Origin: JANQHS01 sp965267505
Lineage (GTDB): Bacteria > Bacteroidota > Bacteroidia > Cytophagales > CCMP332
Reading direction: 5' to 3'
Assembly (NCBI GenBank): GCA_965267505.1
Contig: OZ254081.1
Coordinates: forward strand, 930,001 to 994,000
Length of the DNA: 64,000 nucleotides
Under the pieces are notes generated by a model, which worked only from the letters and a program-made list of their open reading frames with translations, was not told the DNA's origin and made no database searches. The translations under genes and the position numbers were made by a program. This document shows positions 36,641 through 46,033 of the stretch, in pieces; the stretch's first letter is position 1, and each line of letters opens with the position of its first letter.

Positions 36641-37996
36641 TTACTGCTGAGAAAAATGATGATGAAATCTTGTAATTGCCTCGGTTCCTTTAATAAAGTT
36701 ATCGATACCATAACTTTCATTTGGTGAATGAATAGCATCAATGCTCAGTCCAAAACCGAATAAAACCGAATCTAGTTTCAATTTCTCTTTGAACATAGCA
36801 ACGATCGGAATAGAACCTCCACTTCTTACTGGAATTGGGTCTTTACCCAAGGTATCCTTGATGGCCAACTCAGCTGCTTTATATCCCTTTGAGTCAATCG
36901 GTGTAACTGCAGGCTCTCCACCATGGTGAGGAGTGACTTTAACCTTGATCCCTTTTGGGGCAATGCTTTCAAAATGCTTCGTGAAAAGTTCAGTGATCTT
37001 ATCTGAGCTTTGATTTGGAACCAACCTCATTGAGATCTTTGCATAAGCCTTAGATGGGATCACAGTTTTTGCACCTTCCTGCATATAGCCTCCCCAGATC
37101 CCATTCACATCCATGGTAGGACGAATACTGGTTCTTTCCAGCGAGCTAAATCCTTCTTCTCCATCCAACTCATCTATTTCTAATTCCGATTTTGTAGATG
37201 CATCCTTGGAAGGTGCTTGAGCCATTTTATTTCTTTCTTCAGGGCTTACCTCTAACACATCGTCATAAAAGCCCGGGATGGTAATTCTTTTTTGATCGTC
37301 TCTCAGGGATTCGATCATCTCACAAAGTGCATTTATTGGATTGGTTACTGAACCACCATAAAGGCCTGAATGAAGATCCCTTGAAGGCCCTGTTAATTCT
37401 ACCTCCACATAGCTTAGTCCTCTTAGACCTGTACATATGGAAGGAGTTTCAAGGCCCAGCATATCTGTATCCGAGATCAGGATGATGTCAGCATCCAGAC
37501 GATCTTTGTAATTGTCTACAAACCATGAAAGGTGATTAGAACCTATTTCCTCTTCCCCTTCAATCATAAACTTGATGTTACAAGGAACACCATCTCCATT
37601 TACCATTGCTTCCAGGGCCTTTACATGCATATACATTTGGCCCTTGTCATCGCATGCTCCCCTAGCATAGATCCTGTTATCCTTAATTACCGGTTCAAAA
37701 GGAGGTGAATCCCAAAGATCAATTGGGTCCGCTGGCTGAACATCATAATGACCATAAACCAAAACAGTTGGTTTTGAAGGATCCACCATCTTCTCGCCAA
37801 AGACGATAGGATTTCCAGGCGTTTCCATTACTTCCGCTGAATCTGCACCAGCTTCAAGCAATTTATCTTTTACGAATTCTGCCGCTTTATTTACATCATC
37901 CTTAAAGGAGGCATCCGTTGAAACAGAAGGAATCTTCAACAGGTCGATTAATTCAGTAATAAAGCGGTCTTTGTTTTGGTCTATATAGGAGTTCAT
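36641..37996 (-). CDS. M20-family metallopeptidase (dipeptidase)
   Basis: 451 residues of the M20/M25/M40 clan, expected to release C-terminal residues from dipeptides or short peptides with a two-zinc site. Zinc-ligand blocks: VLVYGHYDVQPADPIDLW, YARGACDDKGQMYMHVKA and FMIEGEEEIGSNHLSWF (catalytic EE pair), with a dimerisation insert around SGLYGGSVTNPINAL. No signal peptide, so cytoplasmic. The sequence TATTTTAG 16 nt before the start is near the -7 consensus. Confidence 0.9.
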   Translation of the reverse strand: MNSYIDQNKDRFITELIDLLKIPSVSTDASFKDDVNKAAEFVKDKLLEAGADSAEVMETPGNPIVFGEKMVDPSKPTVLVYGHYDVQPADPIDLWDSPPFEPVIKDNRIYARGACDDKGQMYMHVKALEAMVNGDGVPCNIKFMIEGEEEIGSNHLSWFVDNYKDRLDADIILISDTDMLGLETPSICTGLRGLSYVEVELTGPSRDLHSGLYGGSVTNPINALCEMIESLRDDQKRITIPGFYDDVLEVSPEERNKMAQAPSKDASTKSELEIDELDGEEGFSSLERTSIRPTMDVNGIWGGYMQEGAKTVIPSKAYAKISMRLVPNQSSDKITELFTKHFESIAPKGIKVKVTPHHGGEPAVTPIDSKGYKAAELAIKDTLGKDPIPVRSGGSIPIVAMFKEKLKLDSVLFGFGLSIDAIHSPNESYGIDNFIKGTEAITRFHHHFSQQ

Positions 37997-38023
37997 GGCA
38001 AGAAATTGGAGCGCTAAAATAAA

Positions 38024-38053
38024 AAAACCGCGCCGGAAACCCAGTGCGGTTTT
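38024..38053 (-). terminator. Terminator between plsY and the M20 gene
   Basis: AAAACCGC and GCGGTTTT arms (8 bp) with a 14-nt loop, followed on the minus strand by a run of Ts and TATTTTAG. The plus-strand reading also ends in TTTT, so it may act both ways. Confidence 0.7.
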
Positions 38054-38183
38054 GTCAATTGGAGGTCAAATTAAACTAGAAGAAAACTGCTTGATTTAAC
38101 AGCTAAATATAGGGAATAAAATTCCGCAATTTCAAGCAGGTTCAGATTTTTATTGTGCCTTTATAGGTAATAGATGAAGAAAA

Positions 38184-38837
38184 TTAGCCCGCAGGCCTCT
38201 TTCTCAGCCTAATATTCGCTTTGCTTTCTTCACCCTTTATTAGCCTTTTAATGTTCTTCTGATGTGTAAATACTACAACTCCAAACATCAAAAATCCAAA
38301 AACAATCAAAGCTGGTTCTTCAGGATTGAATTTTGGAAGCAATAAAAGGATGGGGAAACTTAAGGTTCCGATCATGGAACCAAGAGAAACAAATCTTGAA
38401 GTAAGAAGGACTGCCACAAACACCATTAAGCAGATCAAGGCAACAACAGGATGGATCGCTAATACCATTCCGAATAGTGTAGCTATCCCTTTTCCGCCCT
38501 TAAATTGACTAAAGACTGGGAACACATGACCAATTACAGAAAAGAGGCCAAATAGAAGTTGGAATAGAATTACATCATCATAAGGAATGATGTCGATGGC
38601 AACAAGAACCCATGGAAGAGTGGCGGCAGTATAACCTTTTGCAAGGTCCATTATCATTACCAGGACTCCCCACTTCTTTCCCAGAACCCTAAAGGTGTTC
38701 GTGGCTCCAGCATTGCCCGAACCATAATCCCGTACGTCGATCCCGAAAAAAGCCTGACCCACCCAAACAGCACTAGGCAGGGACCCAAATAGGTAAGCCA
38801 GAATGCATCCGGCAGCTATGTAAGCAAATGTTTCCAT
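38184..38837 (-). CDS. plsY: Glycerol-3-phosphate acyltransferase PlsY
   Basis: 217 residues from ATG 38837 (an upstream ATG at 38855 is possible). Integral membrane enzyme that acylates the 1-position of glycerol-3-phosphate from acyl-phosphate, the first step of phospholipid synthesis. Conserved loops: FGSLPSAVWVGQAFFG, RDYGSGNAGATNTFRVLG and QFKGGKGIATLFGMV. The downstream ATG is chosen because the -7 box TATTTTTG covers the upstream one. Confidence 0.92.
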   Translation of the reverse strand: METFAYIAAGCILAYLFGSLPSAVWVGQAFFGIDVRDYGSGNAGATNTFRVLGKKWGVLVMIMDLAKGYTAATLPWVLVAIDIIPYDDVILFQLLFGLFSVIGHVFPVFSQFKGGKGIATLFGMVLAIHPVVALICLMVFVAVLLTSRFVSLGSMIGTLSFPILLLLPKFNPEEPALIVFGFLMFGVVVFTHQKNIKRLIKGEESKANIRLRKRPAG

Positions 38838-38854
38838 AAACCCGTTTACGGGCA

Positions 38855-38862
38855 CAAAAATA
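38855..38862 (-). promoter_or_regulatory. TAnnTTTG -7 box in front of plsY
   Basis: TATTTTTG on the minus strand, 17 nt before ATG 38837, with a small hairpin (CCCGTAAACGGG) between box and start. No TTG at -33. Confidence 0.45.
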
Positions 38863-38890
38863 AGAATTCCTGAAAAATCGGACTTAAGAA

Positions 38891-41800
38891 TTAAAATCCA
38901 TCGTCATCATCATCATCCCAATCATCTTCTTCCTCTGCTGGAGGAGGCACCGGTTTTTTCTCCTTTTTACCCTTTTTATCATCCTCCTTTTTCTTTTCCT
39001 CTTTGGCCTTTTCGTCCTTTTTCACCTCTTCCTGGTCCTTAACAGGATCCTTTTCTTCTTTCTTTTCTTCCTTCTTAATGATCACGGGTTTTTCCTCCTC
39101 ATCCTCTTCACCCCAGTCGTCTCCTCCCCAGTCATCGCCATCATCATCTTCCTCTACTTGAATTGGCTTAGGTTCTTTTTTGGGTTTCTTCTCTTTTTTG
39201 GTTTCGGTTTCAAAGAAATCATCTTGCTCGATTACCTTCTCTTCTTTTTTCTCTTCCTTCTTTGGTTTTGAGATGATCACAGGCTTCTCTTCTTCCTCTT
39301 CTTCTCCCCAATCTTCTCCACCGAAGTCGTCAACATCATCCTCTTCTACCTTGATCGGCTCTTTCTTTTCTTCCTTCTTTGGTTTTGAGATGATCACAGG
39401 CTTTTCCTCTTCCTCTTCTTCTCCCCAATCTTCTCCGCCGAAGTTGTCAACATCATCCTCTTCAACCTTGATCGGCTCTTTCTTTTCTTCCTTCTTTGGT
39501 TTTGAGATAATCACAGGCTTCTCTTCTTCCTCTTCTTCTCCCCAATCTTCTCCACCGAAGTCATCAATATCATCCTCTTCAACCTCGATCGGCTCTTTCT
39601 TTTCTTCCTTCTTTGGTTTTGAGATAATCACAGGCTTCTCTTCTTCCTCTTCTTCTCCCCAATCTTCTCCACCGAAGTCGTCAACATCATCCTCTTCAAC
39701 CTTGATCGGCTCTTTCTTTTCTTCCTTCTTTGGTTTTGAGATGATCACAGGCTTTTCCTCTTCCTCTTCTTCTCCCCAGTCATCTCCACTGAAATCATCT
39801 ACATCATCCTCTTCAACTTTTATTGGTTCCTTCTTTTCCTCATTCTTTGGATTAGAAATGATAACGGGTTTTTCTTCCTCTTCATCATCGCCCCAATTAT
39901 CATAATCATCTTCCTCCTGTGTTTTTAGAACAGGCTTTTGGTCTTCTTCTCCCCATTCATCTCCGCCCCAATCATCTTCTTCTTCAGGGAAATAATCTTG
40001 TTCTTTAGGTTTCTTCTCCTTTTTCGCTTTTGGCTCTTTTACCTTCTTTTCTTTTTTCTTCTTCTCTTTCTTTGGAGGTGGGGCTCCATAAAACTGATCG
40101 CCAGAATTTTCTTCTTCATATCCTCCCCATTCGTCGGAATCCTCTTCTTCTTCGCCCCAGTCATCACCTCCCCAATCATCGGCATCCTCATCTTTTTTGG
40201 TATCCTTCTGCTCTAAGGGCGAATCTGATCCTCCTTGATTGCCACTTTGTGGGTTTCCACCTTGGGGATCTCCTGAGCCACCAGCAGCCCCCGCCGCACC
40301 TGCAGCACCTCCAATGATTGCTCCTTCATCTTCCTCCTCTTCATCACCCCATTCGTCTCCACCCCAATCATCATCTTCCCAATCATCTCCATAATCATCC
40401 CCACCGTCTTCATATTCTTTCGACTTTTGCTCAGCCATGATCCCGGATTCCAATTCTGGTTGGTTCTCGTCAAGTTTGAGATCATCCTCAGTAAGCGGGT
40501 TATTCAGATAGGTGTTGTTGAAGAAGGTAATGTACTCCATCACCTCAAATTTTCCAGCCAGAGCTAATTCCAATTCACCCTCTTTTACCTCCCCATCGGT
40601 TTGCTTGGAACTAATAATATCATTAAAGACGTAGTTTGAAGAATATGCTCTTACAGAACCAGCATTGTAATTGAGATAATACCAACAGTTGGGCAGCAAC
40701 TCTACATAGAGGTTCACAATCGAACCATCATAACCTTTCCTAACCTCCAAATAGGATTTCATTCGAGCATTGATGTCATTTTTCATAACCGAGGCAACAC
40801 CAATTGTATCATAGTTGTAAAAGGCATTTTCCTCTTTATGCCAAGCCATCTTCAGATCGGCCATCAATAGTCCTTTGGCCAATTTGTTATTAGCCATGTA
40901 AATAGGCAGGTATTCCAGGTTCAATTGTTGCTCGAAATTGTCTGCCCCGTTTTCTCCGATCATTTGAGCAAGCCTGTTGTATTGTAGGCCATTATCGGGA
41001 AGTGCCTCATTTAGGTAGTCAACAAAATCCGTTGATTCGCTAAGGTCCCTTCCCATTTCATTCATTGCAGAATTGGGGATAGGGAAATTCATAACCGAAA
41101 GCGTTTGAAAGGTATAGTTGGCACTATCAAGCTGAGCCCTTCCTCTACCCACCGATTTGAATTCCACAGGTTCATCAGTTCCCGCAAAAGCAAATTCACC
41201 TTCAAATGAGATCACTGAAGCCGAGTCATCGTAAGTAAATAGATTGCCCTCAATCGTATTCTCCTCTAGCTTTTCCCTGCTTCCCATCTCAAACTTTCCT
41301 TCTTCAGGGATCACGCCAAGAAGTCCAACCGACTTAAAGACATCCTCATCTTCGTCAAATCGCTTACTGGAAATAAAAGTGTAATACAATTCTTGCTCTG
41401 AAGGGTCATAATGAATTCCAGTGGTCAGGAGTTGTTCTTCTTCATCACCTTCAGCCTCTTTGATCTCGATGGTAATCTCATCAGCATCCCCTGTCCATTT
41501 AAAAGGAAGCCAGTCATTGAATTCATCCGAGTGCTTCAAGTCCAACCTGATCTCTCCATCGAAATGAAGGTATTTCTCATTGGCATAGACATCCACATTA
41601 CCCTGGTATATGATCTTGGGAGAAATGTAAAAATTGTCTTCAGGGAAGATTTCACTAAGGCCAATAGTGGCCGAATCCAGCTCTTTTCTCTTAAACCCTA
41701 CCTGGTCCTGATGGAGGCCTTCAAAGATGATATCCATGGTATCCCCTGAGCCATTATCATATTTATATATGGCATCTGCTTCAAATTCGTTTGCAGAAAA

Positions 41801-44800
41801 GATCTCAACTGAAGCATCGGTTAAATAATGGTACTCCCAATCCTTATCCATGAGAATAGAGGCTCCTTCGATAGGTTCCACTTCCCCGTCTTCATTGATA
41901 TCGATCTTGCCATCACCCGGAATAATCTTGGCATCAGCAACATAAACTGCAGGAACACCAGAGGCAAATAGGGTATTGGATTCTACATCGTACACAGCTG
42001 AGTCGGCACTGAAAGCCAAGGAATCAAGTAGAGGATCGGTAGAGAACAAATAGGAATTTTGAATATCATAGCCCTCCGGTTTGGTCATGGTGAAAGTGTG
42101 ATAGGTAAGATCCCAAATACCTACTGGAATCGATGTCTTCATCTGAAGAAGAGGCATTTCCAGAGAGGCATTTCCTTCGGTCTCGGGCTCGACTTTAGCT
42201 GTGTTTTCGAGGAAGTCGAAGGTCATTTTGGCATCCACAGCCATCAAACCTGGCATGTAGGAATCGTAGTCCGTGTCGATCTTAAATTTCGAATTACGCC
42301 CTACAAATGAGGTTTCTTTGAAAAGATATGCCTCCGAAAAGGTCTTGGTCTGCTTGGTTCGGGCTATTCCGAATCCCTTTAACCCGACTGGAGAAACAAT
42401 GGCTTTTCCGTCAAGTGTAGCAATTCCGTTGTATAGATCGATTTCACCTTCCTTATTCCTAACAACGAGTTCCTTCCTCTTGGGGATGAAAGCGGCAGCA
42501 AAGGAATTGGTTTCAGCATGAGGGAACGAGATGTTGTTGTAATCTCCTTGAGCCACTTCGAACGTTCCTGTTTCGGAGTAGAGTGAATCCTGGTAAAAAG
42601 TAAAGGTGTCGCTCTCCATAACCGACGCCATGTATGTAAGCAAACCGGATCCATAAAGTCCGCCGCGATCAAGTGTCAAATGGTCGTAGAAAGTTGCTTC
42701 ACTCTCGTAAATCGGGAATCCATCATCGGGAACATCGTAGTCAAACCCGAGAGAAAGGTCCGGCATTACAATCAATTTGGTCTCGAATTCTGGAACCATG
42801 CCGCCCGAATGGAAAGTACCTGCAAGGTGAATCACATTGGGGTTATCACTTTCTACCGAATCAACCTTAAAATGCGGGATCTCAAAATAGACCTCCTTAT
42901 TATAGGCCCCATTAAGAACATTTGGATTATCAAAGTAGACATAGGTTGGGGCGGTAATATCAAGTATAGGATATTGTGGAAGGCTCTTTAAACCTGACTT
43001 ATTATCAATCTCATTCAGATAAAGGGTACCAGCAGTATTTTTTATGGAACCACCCAAGATCTGCTGAGATGACGAAACTCCAAGGGAATCGGAAATTGTA
43101 AAGTTGATGGAATCCAAGTGGTTGATGGAGAAAAGAAAGCTGCTATAATTGAATTCAAAGTCCTTACCGATGATCTCATAATGCCCTGCCGTCACTCTTC
43201 CATCGAAAACCATGTTTCGGTTTTCATAAATCTTAAGAATTCCACTATCAGGCTCGAAAAACACCCCAAGACCTCGACTAACAATTTCTCTAGTGACCCC
43301 TTTAACGTAAAAAATTCCTGAATCAAGATCTATGTACCCATTTCTCCCGGTTGGCACTGTACTGTAGATCTCTACATTATCGAAGTCCTCCTTTTTCATC
43401 CTTGACAGATAGGCATGCTTGGTTTTTTTGTTAACAGTGATCATTCCAGTAAACCTGTCAAAGCCGATATATCCCTGACCAGCAATTCCCTTCATTGCCC
43501 CAAAGACCTTTTTCTTATTTAAGTTATAATAGCTTGCTAGCTCCCTGTAATCGAAGGAGGAATTCTTAGTTTTCTTTTGGTAGTTGTAAACCGTATTTAT
43601 TGGATTAAATCCGAACAGGTTTTTCATCCGGTTGTAGTCCTGCTCATCAAAATTCTCATCAGATCTTAACTTCATCGGGACTTCTGACCTTCCCGACATT
43701 ATTCCAAAATCTATTCGATTATCTCCAAGGGTATACCAGAGTTTATCCGCAACTACTTCGAGTCGATGGTAGGAATCAAGCATTGGTAGATAGCGATTAG
43801 ATCCTTCTTCCCAATACAATTGAATCCTTTTGCTATCAAGACCATATTTGAGGGAAAGCTCAGGGTGTGTTAGCGAATCCTCAAAGAGGTAAATGCTCAC
43901 CTTACTTCTATGAGCTTGAGCCAGAGAATCCTCAATGTAAAACCTCTTAGAAACCACCTTAAAGGCTTTTTCACCCTTATAGTCTACCTGCATTGTACTT
44001 TTTCCTCCATCCAGTCCAGCAGAGTGGATCACCTTTCCAACAAGGTTGAATCCCCCTTTGAAGTGCATTTCATCCCTGATAGTCTTGTATTCGTGGTTCG
44101 AAGAATAGGAATGGAAACGTGGGTATTTATTTCCTCCCTTTTTCCATGACATGGTCCTGAAAGAGAATACCCCGCTTATGGGATCATCAAATAGTTCAGG
44201 GAAGTGCATTTTCGAATTCTCTGAAGAAAAAGCAGGTCTTGAAAGAAGAAAATCGTAGTTACCCAGTTCTGCATAAACCTCTTCTTCGAATTCATGCTTA
44301 GTCCAATTCATTTGGCCCTGAGTTCCAGAGAATCTCCTTTCAAAGATGCCAACCTCGCCGACTGCACCAGAAATATAAATAGTATCATAAGGGGTTTCTA
44401 TAAGAAGGTCACCTGATTCAACTATGATCTTAGGGCCAGAGTAGGCAACCGCCGATCCCATATCATCCATTCCGAATTCCAATATGTTCACGTCTTCATC
44501 ACCTTCGAAATTGTCAACGTTCTCGTTATCATCGTAATCATCCCATATGTCGGTATCGTCCCAATTATCGTCGTCCCAGGCATCATCATCCTCGTAATCT
44601 TCATCAAGGTCCGTAGTGTCTTCATCAAAACTCTCTTCTTCCTCTATGGCATCCAGGTATTCATCTGGAAGGTAACCGGTTTTGTCCTCCTCGAATGCGA
44701 TTGAAACAGCCCCATTCTCGAGCATGACCTTGGAGTTCTGGCCATAGTAGAGGGCATTATGCTTGAATAGATTCGTACAGGTCCTAAAGAATTGAAGAAC

Positions 44801-45184
44801 CTGTTTGGGCTTACTACCGGAATTGACAACCGATTTGGAAGCACTCAGAAATTCAGTTACACGTTCCGGAGAAGAAAGCTCCCCATTAACCAGATAGTAA
44901 AGTGAGCGATTGAAAGAAGTAAGATAGGGTTTGACACTGTACCTTCTTTTCTTAAGGCTCTCAACAACCTGAACAGCAATCTTCTGTTGTTCATTGTTAA
45001 GGTCGAACCAGGATGTAGACAAATAGAAAAGGTTTGAATCTGCTGTACCAACATTCCTTTTCATCCAGTCATCAGCAGCATCAGGATACTCAAGAGAATC
45101 TTGCGAATCCACAAAATCCTGCCCTTGGGCAACAAAATGAAGCCCTATCAATAAAAATGGCGCTATGATGCTTTTCCAGATCAC
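38891..45184 (-). CDS. Giant exported protein of unknown function with acidic/Trp repeats
   Basis: 2097 residues; no family recognised with confidence. A signal peptide (APFLLIGLHFVAQGQ) is followed by: a mostly helical N-terminal domain (residues ~35-175); an acidic block with DDDAWDDDNWDDTDIWDDYDD (~185-230); a very long beta-rich body (~245-1580); and a low-complexity tail from ~1583. Segments of the body such as SADSAVYDVESNTLFASGV resemble OstA/LptA-type strand repeats, but this is only a pattern likeness. The tail mixes Lys-rich, Gly/Ala-rich and acidic blocks with WGEE motifs and ends in DDWDDDDDDGF. No T9SS C-terminal signal or lipobox. It abuts the prmA stop, so it probably shares a transcript with tpiA and prmA. 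Confidence 0.8.
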   Translation of the reverse strand: MIWKSIIAPFLLIGLHFVAQGQDFVDSQDSLEYPDAADDWMKRNVGTADSNLFYLSTSWFDLNNEQQKIAVQVVESLKKRRYSVKPYLTSFNRSLYYLVNGELSSPERVTEFLSASKSVVNSGSKPKQVLQFFRTCTNLFKHNALYYGQNSKVMLENGAVSIAFEEDKTGYLPDEYLDAIEEEESFDEDTTDLDEDYEDDDAWDDDNWDDTDIWDDYDDNENVDNFEGDEDVNILEFGMDDMGSAVAYSGPKIIVESGDLLIETPYDTIYISGAVGEVGIFERRFSGTQGQMNWTKHEFEEEVYAELGNYDFLLSRPAFSSENSKMHFPELFDDPISGVFSFRTMSWKKGGNKYPRFHSYSSNHEYKTIRDEMHFKGGFNLVGKVIHSAGLDGGKSTMQVDYKGEKAFKVVSKRFYIEDSLAQAHRSKVSIYLFEDSLTHPELSLKYGLDSKRIQLYWEEGSNRYLPMLDSYHRLEVVADKLWYTLGDNRIDFGIMSGRSEVPMKLRSDENFDEQDYNRMKNLFGFNPINTVYNYQKKTKNSSFDYRELASYYNLNKKKVFGAMKGIAGQGYIGFDRFTGMITVNKKTKHAYLSRMKKEDFDNVEIYSTVPTGRNGYIDLDSGIFYVKGVTREIVSRGLGVFFEPDSGILKIYENRNMVFDGRVTAGHYEIIGKDFEFNYSSFLFSINHLDSINFTISDSLGVSSSQQILGGSIKNTAGTLYLNEIDNKSGLKSLPQYPILDITAPTYVYFDNPNVLNGAYNKEVYFEIPHFKVDSVESDNPNVIHLAGTFHSGGMVPEFETKLIVMPDLSLGFDYDVPDDGFPIYESEATFYDHLTLDRGGLYGSGLLTYMASVMESDTFTFYQDSLYSETGTFEVAQGDYNNISFPHAETNSFAAAFIPKRKELVVRNKEGEIDLYNGIATLDGKAIVSPVGLKGFGIARTKQTKTFSEAYLFKETSFVGRNSKFKIDTDYDSYMPGLMAVDAKMTFDFLENTAKVEPETEGNASLEMPLLQMKTSIPVGIWDLTYHTFTMTKPEGYDIQNSYLFSTDPLLDSLAFSADSAVYDVESNTLFASGVPAVYVADAKIIPGDGKIDINEDGEVEPIEGASILMDKDWEYHYLTDASVEIFSANEFEADAIYKYDNGSGDTMDIIFEGLHQDQVGFKRKELDSATIGLSEIFPEDNFYISPKIIYQGNVDVYANEKYLHFDGEIRLDLKHSDEFNDWLPFKWTGDADEITIEIKEAEGDEEEQLLTTGIHYDPSEQELYYTFISSKRFDEDEDVFKSVGLLGVIPEEGKFEMGSREKLEENTIEGNLFTYDDSASVISFEGEFAFAGTDEPVEFKSVGRGRAQLDSANYTFQTLSVMNFPIPNSAMNEMGRDLSESTDFVDYLNEALPDNGLQYNRLAQMIGENGADNFEQQLNLEYLPIYMANNKLAKGLLMADLKMAWHKEENAFYNYDTIGVASVMKNDINARMKSYLEVRKGYDGSIVNLYVELLPNCWYYLNYNAGSVRAYSSNYVFNDIISSKQTDGEVKEGELELALAGKFEVMEYITFFNNTYLNNPLTEDDLKLDENQPELESGIMAEQKSKEYEDGGDDYGDDWEDDDWGGDEWGDEEEEDEGAIIGGAAGAAGAAGGSGDPQGGNPQSGNQGGSDSPLEQKDTKKDEDADDWGGDDWGEEEEDSDEWGGYEEENSGDQFYGAPPPKKEKKKKEKKVKEPKAKKEKKPKEQDYFPEEEDDWGGDEWGEEDQKPVLKTQEEDDYDNWGDDEEEEKPVIISNPKNEEKKEPIKVEEDDVDDFSGDDWGEEEEEEKPVIISKPKKEEKKEPIKVEEDDVDDFGGEDWGEEEEEEKPVIISKPKKEEKKEPIEVEEDDIDDFGGEDWGEEEEEEKPVIISKPKKEEKKEPIKVEEDDVDNFGGEDWGEEEEEEKPVIISKPKKEEKKEPIKVEEDDVDDFGGEDWGEEEEEEKPVIISKPKKEEKKEEKVIEQDDFFETETKKEKKPKKEPKPIQVEEDDDGDDWGGDDWGEEDEEEKPVIIKKEEKKEEKDPVKDQEEVKKDEKAKEEKKKEDDKKGKKEKKPVPPPAEEEDDWDDDDDDGF
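39240..39870 (-). repeat. 117-bp tandem repeats in the giant gene
   Basis: At least five copies of a 39-codon unit lie head to tail. Each unit encodes KPVIISKPKKEEKK, then EPIKVEEDDVDD, then FGGEDWGEEEEEE. The inner copies are almost identical at DNA level, the outer copies diverge, and a sixth partial copy is at the downstream end. The high identity implies recent expansion by slippage or unequal exchange. Confidence 0.9.
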
Positions 45185-46033
45185 CTAAGCTTTTTTATAC
45201 GAAATACAGGCCCATTTGTTCATAACCTCCTTATAATCAAGGGATAACTTATGGTCTTCTGCCAGTTTTTCCATTTTCGGAATATCCGAAATCAGGAATC
45301 CACTTAGTAGTAAAAACCCATTTTCCCTCAAGTAATTCAAATATACGGGAATATCAGCTAGTAAGACGTTCAAATTGATGTTGGCAATGATTATATCAAA
45401 CGTTTGATTTTCAGCTTTTAATGCCCCAATATCCCCTTTTTTTATCCTGGTTTTGTTGCAATTGTTAAGCTTCAGGTTCTCATGGGAATTTTCAACCGAG
45501 AAGTCATCAATATCAATGCCAAGCACCTGATCGGCTCCTCTCTTTTCAGCAAATATTCCAAGGATTCCTGTACCACAACCCATATCTAGAATTGATTTAC
45601 TTTCAATTTCCATTGAGATAAGCCTTTCAAGGCAAAGGTGAGTGGTCTCATGGTGACCAGTCCCAAAGGCCATTTTGGGATGGATCATTAACTCATGATC
45701 AAAAGAAGGATCCGAGTCATGAAATGGGGCCCGGATTCTCAAGGATCTTCCTATTTCAATGGGTTGGAAGTCCTTCTCCCATGTCTCATTCCAGTTCTTT
45801 TTCCCCTCAAATTCAGTTTTGGCTATAGAACTGGTCTCAATTGAATACCTTTCAAGTGTCTCAAAAAGCAATCCCTTTTCGTAGTCCTTGGTTTTGATAT
45901 AGGCGGTCAGAGTAGACTCATCCTGTTCAAAGGTTTCATACTCGATCAAAGAAAGCTCAGCGATCAGAATTTCCTGGATCTCAGGATTGCATTCGAATTG
46001 TATTTGGAAATAATTATCTAGGGATGCTGACAT
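45185..46033 (-). CDS. prmA: Ribosomal protein L11 methyltransferase
   Basis: 282 residues. SAM-dependent enzyme that methylates lysines and the N-terminus of ribosomal protein L11. SAM motif I SILDMGCGTGILGIFAEKRGA, acidic motif VLGIDIDDFSVENSHENL, and the substrate/loop motif PKMAFGTGHHETTHLCLE upstream; IIIANINLNVLL contains the NxN-like motif IV. The start overlaps the DUF6150 gene by 16 nt, and the stop directly abuts the giant gene. Confidence 0.93.
   Translation of the reverse strand: MSASLDNYFQIQFECNPEIQEILIAELSLIEYETFEQDESTLTAYIKTKDYEKGLLFETLERYSIETSSIAKTEFEGKKNWNETWEKDFQPIEIGRSLRIRAPFHDSDPSFDHELMIHPKMAFGTGHHETTHLCLERLISMEIESKSILDMGCGTGILGIFAEKRGADQVLGIDIDDFSVENSHENLKLNNCNKTRIKKGDIGALKAENQTFDIIIANINLNVLLADIPVYLNYLRENGFLLLSGFLISDIPKMEKLAEDHKLSLDYKEVMNKWACISYKKA

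Noticed and set aside
17708..38073. The 13-mer GGAGGTCAAATTA at 17708 and again at 38061
   Set aside because: Both copies are intergenic, but 13-mers recur by chance dozens of times in 64 kb and the flanks do not match.
39180..39905. Plus-strand 241-codon serine-rich reading frame opposite the repeats
   Set aside because: It is the complement of the Glu/Lys-rich tandem repeats (GAA/GAG read as TTC/CTC), with no start signals; an artefact of composition.
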